49,955 nt of DNA, taken from positions 1 through 49,955 of the IMG/VR virus record IMGVR_UViG_3300048833_000172. One strand, 5' to 3'. Every line of letters starts with the position of its first letter. The first letter of the stretch is position 1. The notes below the pieces were generated by a model that was given only the letters and a program-made list of their open reading frames with translations, was not told the origin of the DNA and did not search any database. This document shows positions 6,871 to 14,605 of this stretch, piece after piece. Both the position numbers and the translations under genes were made by a program. Origin of the DNA: a virus.

Positions 6871-7840
6871 GGTACTGCTCCTTCATCAGCGACGTTCGGA
6901 ACCGGCGAGCATTGGTGCGGATGGCGTCGCGAGGGATCGCATCGGGGCCATCGTCGGCAAGTTCGCGCAGGATCTTCCACCAGGCGTCCGGGGCGTTCGG
7001 GAGTAGGAACCCGTCGATGCCAGGGGTGACGAAGCCCTGGTAGGCGGGCACGTTGGAGCACACCGGCATCGCCCCGGCGAGAGCGCCCTCCAAGGCTGCA
7101 ACGTGGCTCTTGGAGCTGTTGAAGCGGGTGTGCGCCAGAGGCGCCAGCACGACGTCGGGCTGAAGCTCGATGACCCGCCGGACGTGTGCTTCGGGGTCAG
7201 CGACCCACGGGAGGTGCTCTGCGTCGGGCACGCCGAGGTCCTTGCGGTAGTCGGCCCCGGCGAACACGAGCCGAACGTCGTCGCGGGCGTGCAGCTTCTT
7301 GGCTGCGTAGCGCAGCACCTTCACGTCCTCGGAGTGGGTGGGGCTGCCACGCCAGAAGATCGTGAACCGATTGTCGACCCGTGGCCGCAGCGACACCTGG
7401 TCAGCGAAGTCGAACAGCTCGTCGGGCAGGGTGTTCGGCACGACCGCCACACGGTGGGCACCCGCTGCCCGGGCTTCGTCGGCCAGCGGGGCGGTGGAGA
7501 CGGTGAACAGGGTGGTGTGGGTGATGAGCCACTCGAACCGCTTGGCGATGATCGGGTTGGAGTAGTGCGAGTAGGCGGGGTTGTCGGGGGTGAGCGCCCA
7601 CAGGAGGTCGTCGGCGTCGTAGACCCAGGGGCGTCGCTTCTGTGTGAACTCGTCGAGCACCATCATCGGTTTCGGGGCCGTGGAGCGCTGGAGCACGACG
7701 AGGCGGTCCGGTTCGTCGAGGACCGAGTGGGGCATGACGGTGCCGAACCCGACGTCATCCTCGGTGAGCGCGCCGAGCGGGATGCGGATGCGGTACCAGG
7801 CGCATCCACCTTCGTCGGCGGGCCATCCCCAGAGCTTCAT
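6845..7840 (-). CDS. Glycosyltransferase, GT4-like
   Basis: The 331-residue protein has the two-domain GT-B layout: an N-terminal acceptor half beginning MKLWGWPADEGGCAWYRI, the VVPNTLP hinge, and a C-terminal half with FTIFWRGSPTHSEDV, LVFAGADY and the donor-binding stretch SKSHVAALEGALAGAMPVC followed by a GIDGFLLP loop. It should move a sugar from a nucleotide donor to an unknown acceptor. ATG 7840 has AGGAGG five bases upstream. It diverges from the RHH regulator and portal unit. With the glycosyltransferase and epimerase at 9807-12569 it suggests glycan modification of phage DNA, virion or host envelope. Confidence 0.8.
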   Translation of the reverse strand: MKLWGWPADEGGCAWYRIRIPLGALTEDDVGFGTVMPHSVLDEPDRLVVLQRSTAPKPMMVLDEFTQKRRPWVYDADDLLWALTPDNPAYSHYSNPIIAKRFEWLITHTTLFTVSTAPLADEARAAGAHRVAVVPNTLPDELFDFADQVSLRPRVDNRFTIFWRGSPTHSEDVKVLRYAAKKLHARDDVRLVFAGADYRKDLGVPDAEHLPWVADPEAHVRRVIELQPDVVLAPLAHTRFNSSKSHVAALEGALAGAMPVCSNVPAYQGFVTPGIDGFLLPNAPDAWWKILRELADDGPDAIPRDAIRTNARRFRTSLMKEQYRDLLQSVV

Positions 7841-7853
7841 GTGCGCCTCCTGC

Positions 7854-7859
7854 TACGGT
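7854..7859 (+). promoter_or_regulatory. -10 box TACGGT of a leaderless promoter, head of the portal unit
   Basis: TACGGT lies exactly six bases before ATG 7866 in the 25-base divergent gap. There is no ribosome-binding site between them, so the mRNA is probably leaderless. Confidence 0.55.
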
Positions 7860-7865
7860 CTCGGC

Positions 7866-8372
7866 ATGGCGCAGCATAAGGTAACGACGGCGTCCATGCT
7901 GCGGGTGCGGATGCCCCAGGAACTCATCGACGCCTTCGACGTCCGCTGCAAGCGGCTGCGGGTGTCTCGGTCGGAACGGGTCCGTCAGCTCATCGAGCGC
8001 GAGGCCATGACCATGGATGGCCCCGGACCAGGCAAGGTTGCTCGGCGCCTACGTCGCCTGCGTCGCTGTGTCTCTTGCGGAGCCTTCGTGCGCAAGGGCT
8101 ACGCCTGCAAGATCTGCCGAGAGACCCTGATCGACTCCGTGGTCATCGCCGGGCAGGTGTTCCCTCTCCCAGAACTGCCACGCAGGGCTCTAGCGTCGCG
8201 CCCTGACACCAGAGACCCCCGCTGGGACGACGCCGAGGCCGTGATCCTCGACGCCTACGCTCCCCTGGTGGGGATCGTCTACGAGGCCCTGACCGGGGAG
8301 GACTCGCTCGAAATGACCGACCTGGACGACATCGCCGACCTGCTGGCGATGGCCGCATCGCTGCGCAACTGA
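7866..8372 (+). CDS. Ribbon-helix-helix / zinc-ribbon fusion, putative regulator
   Basis: Residues about 8-46 match a ribbon-helix-helix DNA-binding domain: a strand MLRVRMPQEL, helix A IDAFDVRCKRL, a turn at VSRSE, helix B RVRQLIERE. Residues 68-84 hold a CxxC...CxxC zinc ribbon (Cys68, Cys71, Cys81, Cys84) after an Arg-rich linker. The last 80 residues are acidic. Reading frames extend upstream of 7866, but the TACGGT box six bases before this ATG fixes the start. As the first gene of the plus-strand head unit it may bind its own divergent promoter region and switch between early (minus) and late (plus) transcription; that role is inferred. Confidence 0.75.
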   Translation: MAQHKVTTASMLRVRMPQELIDAFDVRCKRLRVSRSERVRQLIEREAMTMDGPGPGKVARRLRRLRRCVSCGAFVRKGYACKICRETLIDSVVIAGQVFPLPELPRRALASRPDTRDPRWDDAEAVILDAYAPLVGIVYEALTGEDSLEMTDLDDIADLLAMAASLRN

Positions 8373-8384
8373 GAGGCTGGAGCA

Positions 8385-9800
8385 ATGGCACGCATGGATC
8401 GCCTCCACCAGAACGCGTTGGTCGCCGCCATCAGCGCCGTTACGCCGTCGGAGGTCGCGACCTTCACGTCGAACTCCTCGGCGGGCAGGTACTGGAAGTA
8501 CTACCGCAAGCTGCCCGACATCCGCTACGTGGCGAACCTCAGTGGGCGCTTGCTCGCCATGAGTGAGCCGCGGCTGGAGCGGATGGACGACAACGGCGTC
8601 TGGCAGTACGTCGCGGACCCGCCCCCGGCTGCGCTCGGGGCGCTGACCACGGTCTACGACTCCCCGGGTGGCCTAGAGGACGTGGGGCGGCGCTTTGCCC
8701 AGCAGTACACGATCGACGGCGAGTCCTACCTGACCGGCTACTCCAATCGGGGCCAGACCGTCATCGAGGCGATGTCGACCACCGAGCTGTACGGGGAGGG
8801 CAAGACGTTCTACCGGCGCGAGTCGATCAACCAGTCGGGCCAGGCGCTCCCGGCAGGCACGAAGGTCAACCGCGTCTGGCGGCGTCATCCAGAGATCTCC
8901 AAGGCGGCAGAGACGCCGATGGAGGCGCTCGTCGACGACATGGAGACCCTGATCTTCCTGAACGACGCCCTGCGGGCTCGGGTGCGCTCCCGCCTCGCCG
9001 CCGCGGGCATCCTGTTCCTGCCGAACAGCGTCACCTCAGCCACCCCCGACGAACTCCCCGACGGCTCCGGCGCTCCGATCGACTCGGTCACCCGCCAGAT
9101 CTTCGAGGCGATGGCCGCCGCCATCCAGAACCCTGATTCCCCCGAGGCGGCGCTGCCGATCCTGTTGCGCGGCCCCGACGGGGTGGGCGACCTCATCAAG
9201 CACATCACCCTCGATCGTCTCATCGACGAGCAGGAGATGAAGCTGCGTCGGGAGCTGCGCGAGAACATCCTCAACGGCCTCGATGCCCCCGCAGAGATCG
9301 CGTCCGCACAGTCGAGGATGGTGAACACCAACCACTGGAACGAGTCGTCGGTGAAGATGGAGATGTGGGAGCACACCGTGGCCCCCATCGGTGACGCCCT
9401 CTGGGAGGCGCTCACCCAGATGATCCTCGTGCCGTGGCTCACCAAGAAGAACGTCGAGGGCCGCTATCGCTGGCGTGTCGACCGTGACTCGGTGCAGATC
9501 CGCAACAACCAGGACGAGAAGACCCGTGTCGCCCTGGATCGCCAGCTCATCGGCGACGCCGCAGCCCGCCGCCGCCTCGGCATCCCCGACACCGACAAGC
9601 CGTCGACCGAGGAGTACGTCCGCTCCGTCGGCCGCCAGCTCGCCATCCCGGAGCTTGCCTTCTACGAGATGGATCTCGGCATCGACCTGTCGACGATCGC
9701 GTCGGTGAAGACCGGGCCTCCCCGCTCCGGCGACGGACGCGACCTGCCCGGCGACACGCCCAACGATCGTCCGCAGGAGGGTGATCCTCGGGTACGGTGA
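8385..9800 (+). CDS. Portal protein
   Basis: The 471-residue protein has the length and order of siphovirus portals: a start region with WKYYRKLPDIRYVANLSGRLLAMS, a clip/stem helix region (MEALVDDMETLIFLNDALRARVRSRLAAAG), and the wing segment IKHITLDRLIDEQEMKLRRELRENILNGLDAP with NHWNESS. It forms the dodecameric ring for DNA entry at one capsid vertex and docks terminase. GGAG precedes ATG 8385. Unusually, both terminase genes are 34 kb away rather than just upstream. Confidence 0.85.
   Translation: MARMDRLHQNALVAAISAVTPSEVATFTSNSSAGRYWKYYRKLPDIRYVANLSGRLLAMSEPRLERMDDNGVWQYVADPPPAALGALTTVYDSPGGLEDVGRRFAQQYTIDGESYLTGYSNRGQTVIEAMSTTELYGEGKTFYRRESINQSGQALPAGTKVNRVWRRHPEISKAAETPMEALVDDMETLIFLNDALRARVRSRLAAAGILFLPNSVTSATPDELPDGSGAPIDSVTRQIFEAMAAAIQNPDSPEAALPILLRGPDGVGDLIKHITLDRLIDEQEMKLRRELRENILNGLDAPAEIASAQSRMVNTNHWNESSVKMEMWEHTVAPIGDALWEALTQMILVPWLTKKNVEGRYRWRVDRDSVQIRNNQDEKTRVALDRQLIGDAAARRRLGIPDTDKPSTEEYVRSVGRQLAIPELAFYEMDLGIDLSTIASVKTGPPRSGDGRDLPGDTPNDRPQEGDPRVR
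9793..9798 (+). promoter_or_regulatory. -10 box TACGGT before the glycosyltransferase gene
   Basis: TACGGT overlaps the end of the portal gene and lies eight bases before ATG 9807. It may give the glycan cassette a separate, leaderless transcript. Confidence 0.4.
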
Positions 9801-9806
9801 CGGCCC

Positions 9807-10544
9807 ATGACGCATGAGAGCGAACACGTCGTCGTGGGCACCACGATCCCCGCGTACGTACTCGATCAGCCCGATACCTGGGGGTCATGGCTCCGCAACG
9901 CGGAGGGAATGCTGGAGGAGCACCCGAACACCTCGTTCTTCGCCGCCCTGGAGGTCGACAGCCGGGGACTGGAGCCATTCCGCCCCTTGCTCGACCGCTT
10001 CGACGACCTCCGCACGAAGGGGGCGACCGTCGAGCACTTCGTGTTCCTGCTCGACGACGGGGCGACGGAGATCACCACCGGGAACCGGCTGCGGCGCATC
10101 ACGATGGGCCAGAACCTCGTCAATGACTACTGCCGCTCCGGCAACGTCGACTGGCTGCTGTTCATGGCCGCCGATTGCGCCCCCCCTGCCGACGCCATCC
10201 CCGAGCTGCTGAAGCTCAACCACCCGCTCGTCGGTGGTCATGTAGGCACCTACGTGCTCGATGGCCCGGTCGTCGAGAGGTACTCGGGGGTGCACGGTGA
10301 CCTGATCCGCGAGCACATGGCGACCGCCGCGTTCGTCATGCTGCACCGTTCGATCTTCAACCGCATCGGGTGGCGGTGGGACCGCGACATGGGCATGTCG
10401 GACGACCCATGCCTGGAGCGTGACGCCAAGGAGTTCCTCTCCACCCCGACCTACGTGCATCACGGGGTGATCGGCAAGCACTACCCGGAGACCATCGGGG
10501 CCATCGAGACCCGACACACTGCCGAGCAGCGGAGAATTCACTGA
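9807..10544 (+). CDS. Glycosyltransferase, GT-A / family-2-like
   Basis: The 245-residue protein has the features of a compact GT-A enzyme: N-terminal strands, a central VDWLLFMAADCAPPADAIPELL segment in which AADC sits where the metal-binding DXD motif is usually found, and a downstream section with MLHRSIFNRIGWRWDRDMGMSDDPCLERDA, resembling the acceptor and catalytic Asp region. It probably transfers a sugar from an activated donor. The canonical DXD is not intact, so either another Asp binds the metal or activity is altered. It follows the portal gene by six bases and leads into an HNH, a methyltransferase and an epimerase gene. Confidence 0.7.
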   Translation: MTHESEHVVVGTTIPAYVLDQPDTWGSWLRNAEGMLEEHPNTSFFAALEVDSRGLEPFRPLLDRFDDLRTKGATVEHFVFLLDDGATEITTGNRLRRITMGQNLVNDYCRSGNVDWLLFMAADCAPPADAIPELLKLNHPLVGGHVGTYVLDGPVVERYSGVHGDLIREHMATAAFVMLHRSIFNRIGWRWDRDMGMSDDPCLERDAKEFLSTPTYVHHGVIGKHYPETIGAIETRHTAEQRRIH

Positions 10545-11089
10545 TGGCCCCACCTCGTCGACTGTTCGTCCGGGCGGGAGACGCCTTCGGGGCACTGACT
10601 GTGGTTGGCGAGATCGAGGGCTCCCAGCCGCGAGTGGCGGCTTGTAGCTGTTCGTGCGGCGTTCCCGTGACGGTGCCGATCAAGGATCTACACAGTGGGC
10701 ACACGATCTCCTGTGGATGCGCGAAGGCGGGGCGGCTGGCGGCGCTCAACCGCTCAGGACACCACCCTCGTTCAACCCATGGACTTTCTAACAACGCGCA
10801 CTACGACCGCTGGTGCGGGATGATGAGTCGCTGCCATAACCCTGCGTCGAATAAGTGGGACAACTACGGCGGGCGCGGTATCACGGTGTGTGATGAATGG
10901 CACGACGTCACCCGGTTCATTGAGTACCTCTCCAATGTCCTAGGGCCATGTCCGCCAGGTCACTCGATTGACCGGATCGACAACAACTCCGGGTACCGCC
11001 CTGGCAACGTGCGCTGGGCTGACAGGTCCACGCAGAACAAGAATCGAAGGCCGTGGAAGCGGCGCAACCACGATCGGACGATCTACTGA
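10544..11089 (+). CDS. HNH-type homing endonuclease-like protein
   Basis: The N-terminal 60 residues form a short zinc ribbon (CSCSCG near residues 34-39 and SCGCA near 56-60). The rest matches the phage HNH-like family: HGLSNNAHYDRWCGMMSRCHNP, YGGRGITVCDEWHDVTRFIEY, then SIDRIDNNSGYRPGNVRWAD and TQNKNRR. Family members are free-standing endonucleases that move into intergenic spots. It shares a base with both neighbours (TGATG at 10542-10546 and 11087-11091), so it is transcriptionally part of the glycan cassette. Insertion into an existing operon is likely. Confidence 0.75.
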   Translation: MAPPRRLFVRAGDAFGALTVVGEIEGSQPRVAACSCSCGVPVTVPIKDLHSGHTISCGCAKAGRLAALNRSGHHPRSTHGLSNNAHYDRWCGMMSRCHNPASNKWDNYGGRGITVCDEWHDVTRFIEYLSNVLGPCPPGHSIDRIDNNSGYRPGNVRWADRSTQNKNRRPWKRRNHDRTIY

Positions 11090-11676
11090 TGCTGCGTGAG
11101 CGGGTGCGCCCCCAGTGGACCGACGACGAGCTGTCGAAGATCTACGCCGGGGCATTCGACCAGCGGGCGCTCGGCTGGGGTGGAGATGCCAGGGTGGTGA
11201 CGAGCGGGATGATCGGCAAGCTCCTGCTCCTCGACCATCCCGGGAACCCGAAGATCGTCGACCTCGCTGCTGGCAACGGGGCTATCGCCAGAGACATCGC
11301 CGCCAGCGTCGATGGGCACGTCGCGCTCGGCGACTACGGCCGGGGTTTCCCCATCCAGGGACGTATCGAGGACACGATCCTCGACCACCCGGGCGACCTG
11401 TTCGTGTGCTGCGAGACCCTGGAGCACCTGTGGGACCCTGACCTCGTCCTGCACCTCGCTCGTGAGCGGTTCTCGTTCCTCGTCGGCTCCGTGCCCCTGT
11501 GGGAGCGGGCCGAGCAGGAACAGAACGGCGAGCACTACTGGGCATTCGACAGGGAGGGCGCGGAGGCGATGTTCGCTGATGCCGGGTGGTCCGTCGAGTA
11601 CTTCGCCGAGGTCCCCGGGTACCCGGTTGGCGGCGCTGGTGGCACCTACCAGTGCGGGGTGTTCGGATGCATGTGA
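11089..11676 (+). CDS. Class I SAM-dependent methyltransferase
   Basis: Motif I, VDLAAGNG at residues 57-64, is the glycine-rich SAM loop. VALGDYGRGFP and a DLFVCCETLEHLWDPDLVL segment follow, the latter matching the motif IV/post-I region of small-molecule and sugar methyltransferases (CxxxxEHL type). At 195 residues it is a single Rossmann-like domain. Start ATG 11089 shares its A with the HNH stop. Between a glycosyltransferase and an epimerase, an O- or N-methylation of a sugar is the most natural job, though a small metabolite is also possible. Confidence 0.75.
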   Translation: MLRERVRPQWTDDELSKIYAGAFDQRALGWGGDARVVTSGMIGKLLLLDHPGNPKIVDLAAGNGAIARDIAASVDGHVALGDYGRGFPIQGRIEDTILDHPGDLFVCCETLEHLWDPDLVLHLARERFSFLVGSVPLWERAEQEQNGEHYWAFDREGAEAMFADAGWSVEYFAEVPGYPVGGAGGTYQCGVFGCM

Positions 11677-12569
11677 GGCGAGCCGTCATCACCGGCGGCA
11701 AGGGGTTCGTGGGGCGGCATCTACGCCACCACCTGCTGCGCAACGACTGGGACGTCACCGTCGTCGACATCACCGACGGCGGCACGGACGCCCTCGACTT
11801 CTTCCGCCACACCACCTACAGCTACGACCTGCTCGTCCACTGTGCTGCACTCGTCGGCGGCAGGGCGCGCATCGACGGGGACCCGTTGGCGATTGCCACG
11901 AACCTCGCCCTGGACTCCTGGGCGTTCCGCTGGGCGGTGCGCAAGGCGGAGCGCATGGTCTACTTCTCGTCCTCAGCCGCCTACCCGGTGGAACTGCAGG
12001 CCAGGGAGTGCCCTCAAGACCGACTCTCTGAGTGGATGATCGACCTCGACCACCCTCGAACGCCGGATGCCACCTACGGGCTCGCGAAGCTGACCGGCGA
12101 GATGCTGGCCCGCCAGGCGGAAGCTGAGGGGTTGCCGGTGCACGTCTTCCGGCCGTTCTCCGGCTACGGGTGGGACCAGGACCTCGACTACCCGTTCCCG
12201 TCCTTCATCCGTCGCGCCCACCGTCGCGAGGACCCCTTTGAGGTGTGGGGCGACGGCACCCAGACCCGCGACTTCATCCACATCAACGACGTGGTGGGCG
12301 CCGTCATGGCTGCCGTGGACCAGGACATACGCGGGCCGGTCAACCTCTGCACCGGCCAAGCGACGTCGTTCCTCGACCTCGCGGCGCTGTGCCTGCGCCT
12401 CACTGGATCGACGGCAGCGGTGCAGGCGCATCCCGACAAGCCGGTCGGTTGCTGGCGACGCGTGGGTGACCCGACGAAGATGTTGGAGTTCTACACTCCG
12501 ACCATCGACCTGGAGCAGGGCGTGTCGGCAGCCCTGCTGCGGCGGGAGCGCGGGTTCGACTGTCGTTGA
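11667..12569 (+). CDS. NAD-dependent sugar-nucleotide epimerase/dehydratase (extended SDR)
   Basis: The 300-residue protein has the Rossmann loop TGGKGFVG at residues 9-16, the SSSAAYP segment at 101-107 and the catalytic YxxxK, YGLAK at 137-141. Downstream are PFSGYGWDQ, the substrate-domain signature FEVWGDGTQTRDFIHINDV and a final NLCTG section, typical of UDP- or dTDP-sugar epimerases and dehydratases. It should supply a modified nucleotide sugar to the neighbouring glycosyltransferase. ATG 11667 overlaps the methyltransferase end by ten bases. GTG 11673 is an alternative start. Confidence 0.85.
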   Translation: MHVRRAVITGGKGFVGRHLRHHLLRNDWDVTVVDITDGGTDALDFFRHTTYSYDLLVHCAALVGGRARIDGDPLAIATNLALDSWAFRWAVRKAERMVYFSSSAAYPVELQARECPQDRLSEWMIDLDHPRTPDATYGLAKLTGEMLARQAEAEGLPVHVFRPFSGYGWDQDLDYPFPSFIRRAHRREDPFEVWGDGTQTRDFIHINDVVGAVMAAVDQDIRGPVNLCTGQATSFLDLAALCLRLTGSTAAVQAHPDKPVGCWRRVGDPTKMLEFYTPTIDLEQGVSAALLRRERGFDCR

Positions 12570-12601
12570 CCGCTCAGGCGTCGGCAGGGAGAGTGGTGGG
12601 C

Positions 12602-13768
12602 ATGGAACGTGGCTTCTACGCACCCGTGCACTTCGAGCAGCTCATGCTGCTGGACACCTGGACCCCCGACGGTCGTCGCATCGAGTCGAGCGGGTTCGGT
12701 ACGCGCAACATGCCGCGGCCGATCTACCTGATGGACACCCAGTCGGAGGGCGGACACCTCGGCTCGAAGATCGCCGGGCGCCTCGACTCCGTGACTGTCG
12801 AGGGCAAGGTCGTGTCCGGTGACGGCTGGCTGCTCGACAACGAGACGGGCCGCAACGCCGCGCTGTACCTCGACACGAAGTGCATCACCGGCAACTCCGT
12901 CGATCTCGCCGACGTCGACGCTGAGGTGGTCACCTACGCGCCGGAGGAGGGGGCGGAGGAGCGCATGGGGGTGTCCTTCGCGAAGGCGAACATCGGTGCC
13001 ACCACCCTGGTCGGCATCCCCGCCTTCCCCGACGCGACCGCCGACCTGCTGGGCGGGTTGTCGACCGGCAGCCTCGACCACATCGGGGCGTTCGGGTCGA
13101 CGACGTTCAAGGTGGCGTCCCCGACGGCTCCGGAGCTGCATGTCACCGACGTTCCGCTGGCCTGGTTCCAGGGTGAGGAGGGTCGCGGGGCGTACCCGCT
13201 GACCGTGGAGGCCGACGGGCGGGTGCACGGTTACCTCGCCGACTGGAAGCACTGGCACCTGTCGGCCGCTGGACGGGTGCGAGCCCCAAAGGGCAGCGGC
13301 TACTCGTACTTCAACGCGTCAACGGTGCTGACTCCCGACGGCCCGGTGTCGACCGGACCTCTGGTCATCGGCGGCGACCATGCCGACGTGGGCCTGAACT
13401 GGTCCGACGCCCGCGACGTGTACGCCTCCACTTCGTTCGCCTGGGCCGACGTGCACGTCACCGACGATCGTCACGGCATCCGGGTCAATGGCATGGTGCG
13501 ACCCGGCACACCCGCCGACATCGTGCACGCCGGGCGCGCCTCGCGGCTGTCGGGTGACTGGCGGCGCATCAAGAACCGCATGGAGCTGATCGCCTCGCTC
13601 TCAGTGAACACTCCGGCGTTCCCGGTCGGGCGTTCGTTCGCCGCGCCGAACGGCGAGCTGGGGGCGCTGGTCCTCTACGCACCCGACGCGCCGTCGGTCG
13701 ACGGGGACGCCTCAGCTCTCGCTGCTGCCCGGGCTCGCATCGCCCGCATCCGCCTCGCCGGGCTCTGA
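12602..13768 (+). CDS. Capsid maturation protease
   Basis: The 388-residue protein begins MERGFYAPVHFEQLMLLDTW and has a prohead-protease-like core with GDGWLLDNETGRNAALYLDTKCITGNSVDLADVDAEV and KANIGATTLVGIPAFPDA, a combination seen in actinophage capsid maturation proteases. The C-terminal half repeats beta-rich sections around GYLADWKHWHL and YAPDAPS. It would cut the scaffold region of the major capsid protein at 17243. A weak AGGGAG lies ten bases before ATG 12602. It is separated from the capsid gene by an inverted replication block, an unusual arrangement. Catalytic residues are not certain. Confidence 0.75.
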   Translation: MERGFYAPVHFEQLMLLDTWTPDGRRIESSGFGTRNMPRPIYLMDTQSEGGHLGSKIAGRLDSVTVEGKVVSGDGWLLDNETGRNAALYLDTKCITGNSVDLADVDAEVVTYAPEEGAEERMGVSFAKANIGATTLVGIPAFPDATADLLGGLSTGSLDHIGAFGSTTFKVASPTAPELHVTDVPLAWFQGEEGRGAYPLTVEADGRVHGYLADWKHWHLSAAGRVRAPKGSGYSYFNASTVLTPDGPVSTGPLVIGGDHADVGLNWSDARDVYASTSFAWADVHVTDDRHGIRVNGMVRPGTPADIVHAGRASRLSGDWRRIKNRMELIASLSVNTPAFPVGRSFAAPNGELGALVLYAPDAPSVDGDASALAAARARIARIRLAGL

Positions 13769-14029
13769 GTCGAACAACCCCAGTGGCTCGGCCCCGACGA
13801 CGGGTCGTTCCTCGATGGGCGCGACGTCCTTCCCGTCGATCAGCGCCAGCAGCCGCTTCGCCTCGTCGTGGTTCGGTACGACGGCGTCGATCTGATACTC
13901 GACCTGGAAGAACAGGGAGCCGTCCCTGAGCCGGTGAGTGCCCCTGGACTGCATGGTGACTTCGGCGGTGCGCCACTGGTCCAGGGCGCGCAGGGTGCCG
14001 ATGAGCTGGGTGATGTCGGAGTCAGCCAC
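13712..14029 (-). CDS. 105-residue hypothetical protein of the replication block
   Basis: GTG 14029 overlaps the previous gene by eight bases. The protein has a beta-rich middle (GSLFFQVEYQIDAVVPN) and a low-complexity acidic C-terminus. Its last 57 bases overlap the protease gene tail to tail, so expression of the two could interfere. No family is recognised. Confidence 0.6.
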   Translation of the reverse strand: MADSDITQLIGTLRALDQWRTAEVTMQSRGTHRLRDGSLFFQVEYQIDAVVPNHDEAKRLLALIDGKDVAPIEERPVVGAEPLGLFDSEPGEADAGDASPGSSES

Positions 14030-14318
14030 GGCGGGCCTCCGCTTCAGCGAGACGGAGGTGGTTCTCGAACTGCCGGGTGTTGCCGAGCGCGGCGCGAGGC
14101 CACACATCGTTGACGAGGGCGTCCCAGTCGCCGTCCGTGATCGCCAGCAGGTTCGCTGCAAGCATGACGGCGGCGGCTTCGACCTTCGGGTCGGTGGCGT
14201 CCTCGGGGATGGGCTTCGTCGTCCCTCGCAGGGAGAGGATGCGAGTCACCATGGCGTTGACGTCCTCGACGAAATCGAGGGACTCCTGGCAGAACTCCGG
14301 TGAACGATGGCTGGGCAT
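14022..14318 (-). CDS. 98-residue hypothetical helical protein
   Basis: ATG 14318 shares its base with the preceding stop (TGATG). The sequence is almost entirely helical (CQESLDFVEDVNAMVTRIL, VEAAAVMLAANLLAI), with a conserved-looking DWDALVNDVW. It sits downstream of the helicase gene and may be a replication accessory factor; that is positional inference only. Confidence 0.6.
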   Translation of the reverse strand: MPSHRSPEFCQESLDFVEDVNAMVTRILSLRGTTKPIPEDATDPKVEAAAVMLAANLLAITDGDWDALVNDVWPRAALGNTRQFENHLRLAEAEARRG

Positions 14319-14605
14319 CAGCGGCCTTTCTTCTTGCTGTACTTGCGGGTGTTGCGGGCTCGCAGTTTCTTCATGCGTGCGGCGGACTCGGCGAGCGCCT
14401 GCTCGTCGACTTCCTCGGGCGGGCGGAAGACCTTGCCGGGGACGTACTGGCAGCCGCGTGCGTGGCGTGCGGTGATGCGCAGCAGGTTGCGCCTCGGGTC
14501 CTGCTCGTAGAACGTGACCTGCGGCGTGCAGGTGCAGCCCCACGCCTTGGCGATGTTGTAGGCCGTCTCGCGGATCTCAGCGGGAACCCTGTACTGCTCG
14601 GTCAC
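14318..14605 (-). CDS. 95-residue basic hypothetical protein
   Basis: GTG 14605 overlaps the helicase stop as GTGA. The protein starts with a helix (IRETAYNIAKAWG) and contains CTCTPQVTFYEQD and ARGCQYV. It ends in a strongly basic helix (RMKKLRARNTRKYSKKKGR), which suggests nucleic-acid binding. No family is recognised. Confidence 0.6.
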   Translation of the reverse strand: MTEQYRVPAEIRETAYNIAKAWGCTCTPQVTFYEQDPRRNLLRITARHARGCQYVPGKVFRPPEEVDEQALAESAARMKKLRARNTRKYSKKKGR

